This document shows, in pieces, positions 25,185 to 33,851 of a stretch of 64,000 bases of DNA (the stretch's first letter is position 1; each line of letters starts with the position of its first letter). The notes under the pieces were generated by a model. That model was not told where the DNA came from. It was given only the letters and a program-made list of their open reading frames with translations, and searched no databases. The DNA is from JACCXG01 sp963785755 (GTDB lineage Bacteria > Acidobacteriota > Vicinamibacteria > Vicinamibacterales > 2-12-FULL-66-21), in assembly GCA_963785755.1 (NCBI GenBank), contig CAWAXG010000050.1:124001-188000 (forward strand), written 5' to 3'. A program made the position numbers and the translations under genes.

Positions 25185-26192
25185 TCAGTCTCCAGAATCC
25201 TTGTGGGGAACGGCCCGAATCGCGGCGTGATCGCCGCCGCCGATCGCGGTCCAGCCGGCGATGCCGGGCCTGTGCGAGGGGCTGCCGTCGGCCTGGCCGT
25301 GGCGGCCCGCGCCAGTACTCGCGAGCGCGCGCCGATGGATCATCAGGAGCAGCCGCAGCCTCAGGTGCAACGCGAGATAGACGAACGGCGCCAGGACCTG
25401 CAGGTACCCATTGGCGTGCTTGCGGAACAGTACGTAGGCGCTGCGGTGGAACGCGGCCAGCGATTCCGTGTAGACGTGGATGCTGCTCCGCCCGCCCGCG
25501 TGCACGATCGCGACGTCCGGGTAATAGACGATCGACCAACCCTGCTGCGAGAGCCGCTTGCACAGGTCGGCATCTTCCCAATACAGGAAGAACCGCTCGT
25601 CCATCCCGCCGATCTGTTCGAAGGCGTCGCGGCGCACCAGCATGCACGCGCCCGACACCCAATCCACCGTCATCGGCGCGGCCGCCTTGTCGCGGCCCGG
25701 CAGGTTCCAGCGCGAAAGCGGGTTGTTCGGAAAGCGCCGCGTCAACCAGGAGCTCCGCCCCGCGAACATCGTGCTGGCGCCAGGGAAGCGCCGTGCGGAC
25801 CCTTGAACGCTGCCGTCGAGGTTCAGGATGCGAGGACCGATGACCGCCGCGTCGGGCCTGCTTCTGGCGAACGCGAGAACCCCGGTAATGGCGTCCGCGT
25901 CCGCAACGCAGTCGGGGTTCAGCAGCAGCACGAAGGGGGCGCGGCCGCTGCGCACGCCCAGGTTGACGCCGGTCGCGAATCCTTCATTAGTGGTCCGCTC
26001 GATCACCGTGACCCACGGGAACTGGCGGCTGACACGATCGGCGGCTCGCAGATCCGACTCGTGATCGATCACGACGACGCGCGCGAAGAGCGCCCGGGCG
26101 GCCTCGAGCGACAACAGGCAGCGCGTCAGTTCGTCGTAACTGCGGTAGTTGACAATGACGAGATCGACGACGGGACCGGTCGATTCCTCCAC
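25185..26192 (-). CDS. Family 2 glycosyltransferase (rhamnosyltransferase-like)
   Basis: About 335 residues from a GTG start at 26192 (VEESTGPVVDLVIVNYRS). Upstream in-frame starts would add ~100 Arg/Pro-rich residues that overlap the preceding gene. Motifs: VIVNYRSYDELTRCL, VVVIDHESD, NEGFATGVNLGVR, LLLNPDCVADAD (DxD region), VSGACMLVRRDAFEQIGGMD and FFLYWEDADLCKRL. This set is typical of WbbL/RgpF-like rhamnosyl- and related transferases. The C-terminal region carries a hydrophobic stretch (VLAPFVYLALHLRLRLLLM) that may bind the membrane. It ends immediately before rmlB (stop at 25185, rmlB start at 25184). Confidence 0.85.
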   Translation of the reverse strand: MEESTGPVVDLVIVNYRSYDELTRCLLSLEAARALFARVVVIDHESDLRAADRVSRQFPWVTVIERTTNEGFATGVNLGVRSGRAPFVLLLNPDCVADADAITGVLAFARSRPDAAVIGPRILNLDGSVQGSARRFPGASTMFAGRSSWLTRRFPNNPLSRWNLPGRDKAAAPMTVDWVSGACMLVRRDAFEQIGGMDERFFLYWEDADLCKRLSQQGWSIVYYPDVAIVHAGGRSSIHVYTESLAAFHRSAYVLFRKHANGYLQVLAPFVYLALHLRLRLLLMIHRRALASTGAGRHGQADGSPSHRPGIAGWTAIGGGDHAAIRAVPHKDSGD

Positions 26193-26242
26193 GTGACGAG
26201 CATCATAACAGAGCCCGTCACGCCGATTCGCATCGACCTCGG

Positions 26243-27640
26243 CTAGCGCGGCCGGTCTTGAGCGGGCCGCAGCAGGCGCTTCAGCCGTCCGCGCACCGCT
26301 TGGTACTGATCGAGCAGAGTCGTCCGCCCACTCAGCTGTTGCTGGATCAGCAGGTCCACCTTCTTCGCGACGCGGAACGCCGCCGGATCCAGCCTGCGGA
26401 GGCGGAGACGGCCGCCACGCAGTCCGAGCGGCCGTTCGAGGTCGGCGATGCGTCGCTTGAGGCCGCCGACCACGTCGGTGCTGAGCCACGAGATCGTTCC
26501 CTCCAGCCTGCGGATTTCCGATTGATGCGTCGAGAAGAACTCCAGCTTCCGCATCGTCGCGATGAGACGCTTTGCCGCGGCGACCGCGTCGGGGTTCGTT
26601 ACCGACGAATACCAGCCTTCGATCTTGCCGCGGGTGCGGGCGATGTCGAAGATCAGCCCGAGCACCCCGTGCAGCGCGCGGGTGAGCCCCTCGACGCCGA
26701 CCTTGCTGCCGGCAACCGCCAAGCCTCCCTGTTGCTGCAAGGCGATCAGGCCCTCGAGCGCGCTGGCGAGCGATTTCAGCAGCGCATCCGTGTCGTCATC
26801 GATCGTCCGCAGCGTTGCCATCAGCTCCGGCCGCGCCACGAGTGCATCGACGGCGTCGACCCAGTCGCCGATCCAGCGCACCTGCAGCATGTCGTCCATC
26901 ACCGGATGCTTGCGGTAGAACACGACCGCCATCTGGCCGGCGTGATACTCGCGGCGCGAGAAGCCGTCGACGTCCATCCAGTGCTCGTGACAGGCGAGCG
27001 CATCGGCGCAGTACCGCAGGTCGAGTCCGCGGCGCTCGAGGCGGTAAGCCAGCTCTGAATCCTCGAATGCCGCGTATGTGAAGTCCGGATCGAACCGCAC
27101 GTTGTCCGCCGCCGCCGCGACCATGAACTCGCGGCGCACTGACACGTTGCTCGTGTAGAAGAACCGGTAATCCAGCTTCGTCAGTTTCGGGATGTGCGTG
27201 TACGCGAACTGCAGGCTCGAGTCGCCGCAGACGAAATCCATGACCGCGGACCGCTGCATGTCGGCCGGCCAGTCGATGTGCCCGAGCACCGCGCTGCCCG
27301 GCTCGCGCCGCTCCGCGTGGGCGCGCAGATGGGCTTCGAGCATCCGCTCGTCGGCGATGATGTCGTCGCCGATGAACAGCACCAGCTCGCCGGCGGCACG
27401 CTGCACGCCTTCGTTGCGCGCGACCCCGGGTCCCTGGTTCGGCTGACGGTGATAATGCAGCGCGAAGCGGAACGTCTCCGCCTGGAGCATCTCGCCGGTG
27501 CCGTCGGTCGATCCGTCGTCGACGACGATGACCTCGAATTCCTGGGGCAGGATCGTCTGCCGGTCGAGCGCGCGCAGGCACTTCAGCAGCATGTCCCGCC
27601 GGTTGTAGGTCGGGATCACGACGCTGATCCGCAGCCCCAT
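26243..27640 (-). CDS. Family 2 glycosyltransferase with long C-terminal helical extension
   Basis: A 465-residue protein. The GT-A domain occupies the first ~240 residues: MGLRISVVIPTYNRRDMLLK, VIVVDDGSTDGTGEML, NQGPGVARNEGV, LVLFIGDDII (DxD variant) and YAAFEDSELAYRLERRG. The remaining ~220 residues are mainly helical and charged with no catalytic motif, possibly a partner-binding or membrane-associated region. The start is well defined because the frame is closed upstream by TGA at 27716-27718. The preceding gene, read uncorrected, would run ~840 bases into this one in another frame, which I treat as an artefact of a frameshift. Confidence 0.88.
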   Translation of the reverse strand: MGLRISVVIPTYNRRDMLLKCLRALDRQTILPQEFEVIVVDDGSTDGTGEMLQAETFRFALHYHRQPNQGPGVARNEGVQRAAGELVLFIGDDIIADERMLEAHLRAHAERREPGSAVLGHIDWPADMQRSAVMDFVCGDSSLQFAYTHIPKLTKLDYRFFYTSNVSVRREFMVAAAADNVRFDPDFTYAAFEDSELAYRLERRGLDLRYCADALACHEHWMDVDGFSRREYHAGQMAVVFYRKHPVMDDMLQVRWIGDWVDAVDALVARPELMATLRTIDDDTDALLKSLASALEGLIALQQQGGLAVAGSKVGVEGLTRALHGVLGLIFDIARTRGKIEGWYSSVTNPDAVAAAKRLIATMRKLEFFSTHQSEIRRLEGTISWLSTDVVGGLKRRIADLERPLGLRGGRLRLRRLDPAAFRVAKKVDLLIQQQLSGRTTLLDQYQAVRGRLKRLLRPAQDRPR

Positions 27641-27715
27641 CCAGTACGGCGATCGCTCGGTCGGAGTTGCTGGTTCGCGTCGGCGACGGGGACGTCTGGC
27701 GCTGCGACGACGCGC

Positions 27716-29663
27716 TCAGCGTTGCGAGATGCTGCGCGAAGTCCCGCGCCGTGTGGCGCCATGTGAAGCGCTCGGCGACGTCGGCGTATGCCTGCTGGCC
27801 GACTCGCCGCGCCGCGTCGCGGTCGTCCGCCACCCGGCGCATCTGCCTGACCAGGCTCTCGACGTCGGGCTCGGCCCACACTGGCCCGTTGAGAATCCGC
27901 AGCGCGCGCGTGTCGTAGCAGTCGCCCACGGGGATCAGCGAGAAATCCACCGGATAGCAGTTCGCCGGCGTGCAGAAGTCGGTCGGCCCGCCGAACAGCG
28001 GCGTGATCACCGGCAGGCCGCAGGCGAGCGCGTCGAGGATCTTCATGCCGTAGCCCTCGGCACGGTGCGCGGACACGAACGCGTCGCACGACTTGTACAA
28101 CGCGATCAGCGCCTCCTTGCTGGTGAACTCCGTGAGGTACTCCACTCGCGCACGGTCCGGGCGCTCGGCCAGCATCTTCCTCAACGACGTGTCGCCGGAC
28201 GACGCGCCGTAGTCCTTCATCACCAGCACGACGTCGTCGCGGGAGGAGAATGCGCGCCAGTACGCCTTCAGCAGGAGCTTCGTGCCGTACCGCTCCAGAT
28301 CGTGCGAGTTGGTCACGGTCAGAAATCGGACCGTGCTGGAGCGGCGCGATGGCTGCGGGACCTGGTGGACCTCCGGCGAGTAGCCGGGGCGCAGGATGTA
28401 GCAGTCCTCGGCGGCTACTCCCACCTGCTGCAGCACGTCCTGGCAGAACGTGCTCAGCGGCAGCTTGCCGTGGCGGTTCTGTGCGAGGCACTGGAGCCAG
28501 TAGTCCCATGGCTGCGTGCCCGGCCGCTGGAACAGGTAGTTGATGACGAAGAGCTCCAGGTTCGTATGGCCCGTAAGCTCGAGGCCGAGATGCTGCGGCC
28601 AGTAATGCGACCAGCGGATTTGAATACCGCCGGTCGGCTGCACCGGCAGCATCAGCTTCTCCAGCGCGCGGCGCTTGTCCGGTTCGGTGGAGGCCGGCAG
28701 CGTGGTCTGGCGGATGGCGACCGGGATGTGCAGATCCTTCAGTCCGAGGACGAGCTCGCTCGTCACCCACGTCAGCGCGCTGGCCGCGGAGAGATCGTCG
28801 GCGAAGTAGACGAGATCCGGCGTCGAGGCCGGAGGCGCGACCGGCGGCGCGGCCATGGCGCGGGACGCTTCGATGTCTTTCTGATCGGTCCTGAAATACG
28901 CGAGCTCGTCGGGCGTGATCCGATCGCCCCAGCGCGACATGAACCGCACGAGATTGGCGTCGTCGTCTGCGGTGCGCGTCTCGGTGATTTGCCCGTAATG
29001 GTAGATGAACGAGGTCGTGCAGCAGACCACGGTCCGCTGCCGTGCGCGCACCGTCAGGCAGAGGTCGACATCCTCGTAGCCGTTCCGGTAGCCCTCGTCG
29101 AACATCCCGACGTCCAGGAAGAGCTGGCGCGGCATGAGCAGGCAGGAGCCGGTGACCGACTGGTATTCCCGCTGCTTGTTGACGTGCGGCAGCGAGCCGT
29201 CGGCGTGAGGATAGATGTGCTGCGGGCGCCGGTCGGCGCCGAAGATCATGCCGGTGTGGTGAATCCGGTTGGTATACGGAAACAGCTGCTTGATGCCGAT
29301 CACACCGACGCGCGGATCCCCTTGCGCGATGGCCGCCATCGCCTCGAGCCAGCCCGGCTGCACGATCGTGTCGTTGTTCAGGAACAGCACGTAGCGGCCG
29401 GTAGCGAGCTGCGCGCCGACGTTGTTCGCCCGCGAGAAACCCAGGTTGGTCTCGTTGCGGATGTGCAGGACCCGCGGGTCGCGCGCCGAGAGCTCGCGGA
29501 GATAGCAATCGGTGTCGTCGGTCGACGCGTTGTCGACGACGATGACCTGGTGCTGCACGCGGTCCGACGCGTGACGGGCGATGCTCGCCAGACATTGCCG
29601 CGTGAACGCGACCTTGTTGAAGACGGGGATGATGATGGAAACGGTGACCGGCGCGCTGTTCAT
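27716..29663 (-). CDS. Two-domain glycosyltransferase (GT2 + GT4), 3' end frameshifted
   Basis: A fusion of two transferases, ~648 residues if one extra base near the 3' end is ignored. The start at 29663 (MNSAPVTVSIIIPVFNK) suits the GT2 fold. The N-terminal half has VIVVDNASTDDT, NLGFSRANNVGAQ, LFLNNDTIVQPGWL, TGSCLLMPRQLFLDVGMFDE and NGYEDVDLCL. The second half is a GT-B family 4 enzyme with YTKSCDAFVSAHRAEG-like ALYKSCDAFVSAHRAEGYG and ALACGLPVITP. As read, the frame stays open to 26796 through the next gene in an Arg-rich, clearly non-coding frame; a single extra base would bring it to TGA at 27716-27718. It may add two different sugars in sequence. Confidence 0.78.
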
Positions 29664-29800
29664 ATGCGGAGTGAGCGAGCCCGGTTGGGGCATCGACACG
29701 GCTGAGCGGGCTCCGGAGAGTCTAGATCGGGCAGACGAGTCGATCAACACGGACGGACCGGCCTGAGAGGTATGCCGGTCCGACCGTGTCGAGTGGGCTG

Positions 29801-30859
29801 TCAGGACGGACGCGCGAGGATCTGCAGGCACGCGTCCGGGAACCAGCTGGCGAGCGCGTCGGCGGTGTCGAACACGCGGCCGCTGGCGGCGTCATGGAAC
29901 TGATACCCGCTCCAGTCGGCGCCCGCGAGCGTACCCTGTGCGGCCGGCCGGCCGTGCAGTTCCATCAGGAACGTCGGCCGCTGCTTCACGATCGTCCGGC
30001 GCATGCCTTTGACCGCCTCCTGTTCCGCCCCTTCGATGTCCATCTTGATGAAATCCGGCGGTGCGAGCTCGTGCGTCTCGATCAGATCGTCGAGCGCGGC
30101 CGCCGACACGTCGATGACGTGGCCGGGCTTGCCCATATACGTGATGCTGCCGGCGATGCCGACCAGCAGGTTGCGGTAATTGATCCGGAACTCGATCGGG
30201 GCCGGCGAGGCGAAGATCGCGACCGGCAGGATCTCGAAGTTTCGCACCCGGTTGAGCGTGAGATTCGCCTGGAGGAAATACAGGCAGACCGGGTTCGCTT
30301 CGAAGCAGTAGACGCGGCCGCCGCTACCGGCGATGCGTGACAGCAGCACCGAATACAGCCCGAGGTTGGCGCCGATGTCGTAGATGACGGCATCCTTGCG
30401 CAGGCTGCTGGCCGCCAGCGCGATGGCGGCACGTTCGTGCGCCGGCGCCATGTGGGATTCCCAGGCCGACGGTACCCACAGGCGTACATCTCGATCGACT
30501 TCCACCAGGCGCGGCGACGGATCGAGATCGGCGTTCGCGTTCAGGTCGAACTCCGCCTCCGTCCATCCTGACTGCCCCGCGCGGGTCCGCCATTCGATGA
30601 CGACCGTGTACGACCCCGGCGCTTCCGGGAGGAACTTGATCTGGTCGCGAGGCTGCCAGTCGCCCAGCGGCTGGAGGTAGAAGATCCCGTCGTGCTTGAG
30701 GAACACGCGCGTCTCGATGCCGGTTTCTCCGAGCTCGAGCGGGATCACGCATTCCTGTCCGAGGTTGTACGACTTGCGCCAGCCACTCTTCTGGCGACCC
30801 GGCGAGCCGACGAACACGGCATCGCTTCGCCGCGCAGAATACGAAGGTATTGATGTCAT
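29801..30859 (-). CDS. FkbM family methyltransferase with N-terminal beta domain
   Basis: A 352-residue protein. Residues 1-~130 form an uncharacterised, probably beta-rich domain. The FkbM methyltransferase follows: VIYDIGANLGLYSVLLS (SAM motif I, from ~158), YCFEANPVCLYFLQANL, and PDFIKMDIEGAEQEAVKGM (~268-286), the family signature. FkbM enzymes O-methylate sugars, lipids or polyketides. Embedded between glycosyltransferases and the export genes, it most likely methylates the polysaccharide. Its start is 13 bp after the stop of the beta-helix gene. Confidence 0.88.
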   Translation of the reverse strand: MTSIPSYSARRSDAVFVGSPGRQKSGWRKSYNLGQECVIPLELGETGIETRVFLKHDGIFYLQPLGDWQPRDQIKFLPEAPGSYTVVIEWRTRAGQSGWTEAEFDLNANADLDPSPRLVEVDRDVRLWVPSAWESHMAPAHERAAIALAASSLRKDAVIYDIGANLGLYSVLLSRIAGSGGRVYCFEANPVCLYFLQANLTLNRVRNFEILPVAIFASPAPIEFRINYRNLLVGIAGSITYMGKPGHVIDVSAAALDDLIETHELAPPDFIKMDIEGAEQEAVKGMRRTIVKQRPTFLMELHGRPAAQGTLAGADWSGYQFHDAASGRVFDTADALASWFPDACLQILARPS

Positions 30860-30872
30860 CTCGAAGCCTGCC

Positions 30873-33740
30873 TCACTGCTGAATCAGCCACGACCCGGTT
30901 GCGGCCCTCCAGATGGCGATTTCGGCGGCGGTGCCACCGAGATAGTTGCCGGGGATCCGGGCGTCGCCGACGCCCCAGCGCGTGGTCGTCGTCCCGCCGC
31001 TCGATCGAAGGATGATCCAGTCACCGGTCGTCTGGCGGACGATGGCCACGTCGGCGCTGCCATCGCCGTCGTAGTCGGCCGGCGCCGGCGTGTCGCCGAG
31101 CGCGGGCGCGCCCCAGTTGACCTGTAAGTACGTCCCGTTGGACAGGGCCATGAACCACTGGCCGGTGGTGCTGCGATAGACGGCGACGTCGGTCTTCCCA
31201 TCGCCGTTGTAATCGGCTGGCACCGGGACGTCCCCTGCGGAGGGAACACCCCAAGTCGTGACGAAGTTGCCGCCGCTGCTCAGGAACATCAGCCACTGCC
31301 CGGTCGAGCGGCGATACACGGCGAGGTCGGCGCGGCCGTCGCCATCGTAGTCCGCGGGCAGCGGTATATCGCCGAAGGCCGGCGCGCCCCATGAGACGAC
31401 GAGGAACCCGCCACCCGACAGCTGAACGAACCACTGCCCGTTGGCGGTCCGGAACACGGCGATATCGTCCCGGCCGTCGCCATCGTAGTCGGCGGGGATC
31501 GGCACGTCGCCGAGCGACGGCGCACCCCAGGTCTGACTGATGAACAGCGAGCCCGCCGAGCCCGCTACGAACCATTGCCCCGTGGCGCCGCGGTAGACCG
31601 CGAGATCGTTCCGGCCGTCGCCGTCGAAGTCCGCGGTCAGCGGCGTGTCGATGGAGATTCCCCAGCCGCGTCCCGCGATCACGGTTGCGGTCGACGAGCC
31701 TCCCGGGCCTCCCGTGTTGGTGAGCGTGTAGGTCGTGGCCGTCGCCGGGTTCACCAGGACCGATCCCATGTCGCCGGCGAAGGGGCTGCCGGAGATGCTC
31801 ACCGCCGTCGCGCGGGAGACCACCCAGCTCAGGATCGCCGGCGTCACATCCGGCGTCGCCAGGAACGTTCTGAAGCTCGGCCCGTTCGACGTGTTCGCGG
31901 ATGTCCGCGGCAGCGCATTGAAGTCGCTGATGTTCGCCGTGGAGGGACCGCAGGTCGGGTTGTACAGGTCGGAGAAGCCAATTCGCGGCGTGATGTCGTT
32001 GTTGTTGTAGGTCAGGATCGGCGTCCCGACCGGCGAGCACGCCTGTTCATGGATCTGGAACGTGCTGTTGTCCGCAATCGTCGTGTTCTGAATCGTGCCC
32101 GAGGGCGGTCCCAGGCCGCCGACGTACAATCCGCCGCCGCTCCCCGCAGTGTTTCGGTAGACCCTCGAATCCGACATGCCGATGACGGCGCTGTCGTCGA
32201 TGAACAGGCCGCCGCCGAAATTCACCGCTGAATTACCGGCGATCGTTGCGCCGGAAATCGTCGCAGTGGTTCCAAGCGCGAGCAGGATGCCTCCGCCGTA
32301 TGAGGTTCCGGAGGCGCCGACCGAGTTGCCGATGATGTGCGTGTTCGTGATGGTGAGGTCGGTGCGGTCCACCCGCATTCCTCCTCCGAGCACGACGGCC
32401 GTGTTCGCGTCGATCAGGGAGTTGGTCAACGTCACGGACGCGCGCGGCGCAGTCGCGGGATTGCAGATGGGCGTCGGTGAGCCGCAGAGCTGATCGCCGC
32501 TCGCGAAGATGCCGCCCCCCGCCCGCGCGTCGTTGCCGCGCACCGCCGAGTCGATCAGGACAAGGCTGCCCGCCTGCTGCAGCGGCATCTCCAGGTTGTT
32601 GCCGCTGATGCCGATGCCGCCGCCGAAGCCGCCGATCTGCGCGGAATCCTGCGCGTGATTGCCTTCGATCACCGAGCTCTGCACCTCGAACCGCGCGCGA
32701 TACGTGCTCAAGCCGCCGGAGGTGTTCGACGTATTGGCGAGGATTCGCGCCCGCGTCAGGTAGCCGATCGCGTTGTCCTCGATATGAACGCCGCCCCCTT
32801 CGGACGGGTTGTCGGCAGCGCTGAACCGGGAGGTGATGTTGTTCGAGACTTCCGTGTCCTCCAGCATCAGCACGGCCGGCCCGTTCGGCGACCCATAGAC
32901 GCCGATGTGGAAGATCCCGCCGCCCGCGAACTTCGACTGATTGCCGGCGATGAGGCAGCCCCGGAACGTCGGCGAGGCATCGTTCACGTGGACGCCGCCG
33001 CCGCTGCCGATGCTGCCGACGCCCGCGCCGCCTGTCCCCGAAACGTTGTTGTGGATCTGACAGCCGGTGAAAGTCGGCCGGGAGCCGGTCGTAATCGTCA
33101 CTCCGCCGCCGAACCGCTGAGCGGAGTTGTTCCTGATGATGCAGAGCGCGAACCGCGGATGGGAGCGGCTCATGACTCCACCGCCCGAGTCCACGCCGCT
33201 GTTGTTCTCGAACACGGCATCCACCAGGCTCGGTGACGTGTCTTCGAACGTGAAGCCGCCGCCGGTGCCGACCACGCCCGTGCCGTTGCGGAACGAGAAT
33301 CCCTGAATGTTGATGGTCCCGCTCGCGCGAATCACGCGCAACGCCGACTGGCCGCTGCCGCCAGCGTTGACCACCGTCGCCCCGGCTCCGCTCAGGCCGA
33401 CCAGCGACAGCGACCGCGACGTATCCGCGATCAGCAACGCCTCGTTGTAAGTGCCGGCCGCAACCTGGATGGTCGTGCCGTTCGGCTGGGCGCCGCTCAC
33501 GACGGCGTTGATCGCGGACTGTATGTTGGGGTAGTTGTTCGGGACGGTGACGATCTGCGCCTCAGCCACCCCGACAAGCGCGAGGAGCAACGTGGAGCAC
33601 ACACCAATGCGGCCGATCCTTCGTTTCAGTCGGCCTGTCTCACGGAACGAAACCAGGTCTCGTAGCATCGTTATGGTCGGCGTCGCTGGCAAGTAACGAT
33701 CCAGCATGTCCTTGAGGTTGGAGTATCGGTCATTGGTCAT
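30873..33740 (-). CDS. Secreted right-handed beta-helix protein with six C-terminal FG-GAP repeats
   Basis: A 955-residue exported protein. A signal peptide (IGVCSTLLLALVGVAEA) follows ~45 residues; an internal ATG at 33668 would place it nearer the N-terminus. The body (~65-600) is a parallel beta-helix of the pectate-lyase/CSLREA type with many SGGGV, FGGGV, and FENNSG/RNNSA/GNSA turns. It is followed by a short linker and then FG-GAP units from DFDGDGRNDLAVYRG, five complete and a sixth degenerate one (LGGTAAEIAIWRAATGSWL) that ends the protein. Such helices often bind or cleave polysaccharides, but no catalytic residues could be assigned. It sits within the glycan operon. Confidence 0.85.
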   Translation of the reverse strand: MTNDRYSNLKDMLDRYLPATPTITMLRDLVSFRETGRLKRRIGRIGVCSTLLLALVGVAEAQIVTVPNNYPNIQSAINAVVSGAQPNGTTIQVAAGTYNEALLIADTSRSLSLVGLSGAGATVVNAGGSGQSALRVIRASGTINIQGFSFRNGTGVVGTGGGFTFEDTSPSLVDAVFENNSGVDSGGGVMSRSHPRFALCIIRNNSAQRFGGGVTITTGSRPTFTGCQIHNNVSGTGGAGVGSIGSGGGVHVNDASPTFRGCLIAGNQSKFAGGGIFHIGVYGSPNGPAVLMLEDTEVSNNITSRFSAADNPSEGGGVHIEDNAIGYLTRARILANTSNTSGGLSTYRARFEVQSSVIEGNHAQDSAQIGGFGGGIGISGNNLEMPLQQAGSLVLIDSAVRGNDARAGGGIFASGDQLCGSPTPICNPATAPRASVTLTNSLIDANTAVVLGGGMRVDRTDLTITNTHIIGNSVGASGTSYGGGILLALGTTATISGATIAGNSAVNFGGGLFIDDSAVIGMSDSRVYRNTAGSGGGLYVGGLGPPSGTIQNTTIADNSTFQIHEQACSPVGTPILTYNNNDITPRIGFSDLYNPTCGPSTANISDFNALPRTSANTSNGPSFRTFLATPDVTPAILSWVVSRATAVSISGSPFAGDMGSVLVNPATATTYTLTNTGGPGGSSTATVIAGRGWGISIDTPLTADFDGDGRNDLAVYRGATGQWFVAGSAGSLFISQTWGAPSLGDVPIPADYDGDGRDDIAVFRTANGQWFVQLSGGGFLVVSWGAPAFGDIPLPADYDGDGRADLAVYRRSTGQWLMFLSSGGNFVTTWGVPSAGDVPVPADYNGDGKTDVAVYRSTTGQWFMALSNGTYLQVNWGAPALGDTPAPADYDGDGSADVAIVRQTTGDWIILRSSGGTTTTRWGVGDARIPGNYLGGTAAEIAIWRAATGSWLIQQ

Positions 33741-33851
33741 ATGTATCGAACCTGATCTTCGTGATGTCGGCCGGGCCCCTCAGTGCCACTTTTTGCGAGC
33801 AAACGCCATGGGATGCTATCCGAAGGACGGCGGGTGGAAGACGGTCGGGAC

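Noticed and set aside
24105..26246. 713-codon open frame on the plus strand, antisense to rmlB and a glycosyltransferase
   Set aside because: High-GC genomes leave long open antisense frames. The product is Arg-, Asp- and Val-rich and has no motif, while the opposite strand encodes clear enzymes.
26796..27715. Extension of the GT2-GT4 protein by ~300 residues into the next gene
   Set aside because: The extension is Arg-rich and overlaps a glycosyltransferase in another frame; best explained by one extra base.
27729..29705. 658-codon plus-strand open frame
   Set aside because: Lies opposite the GT2-GT4 gene with recognisable motifs; no domain in the shadow.
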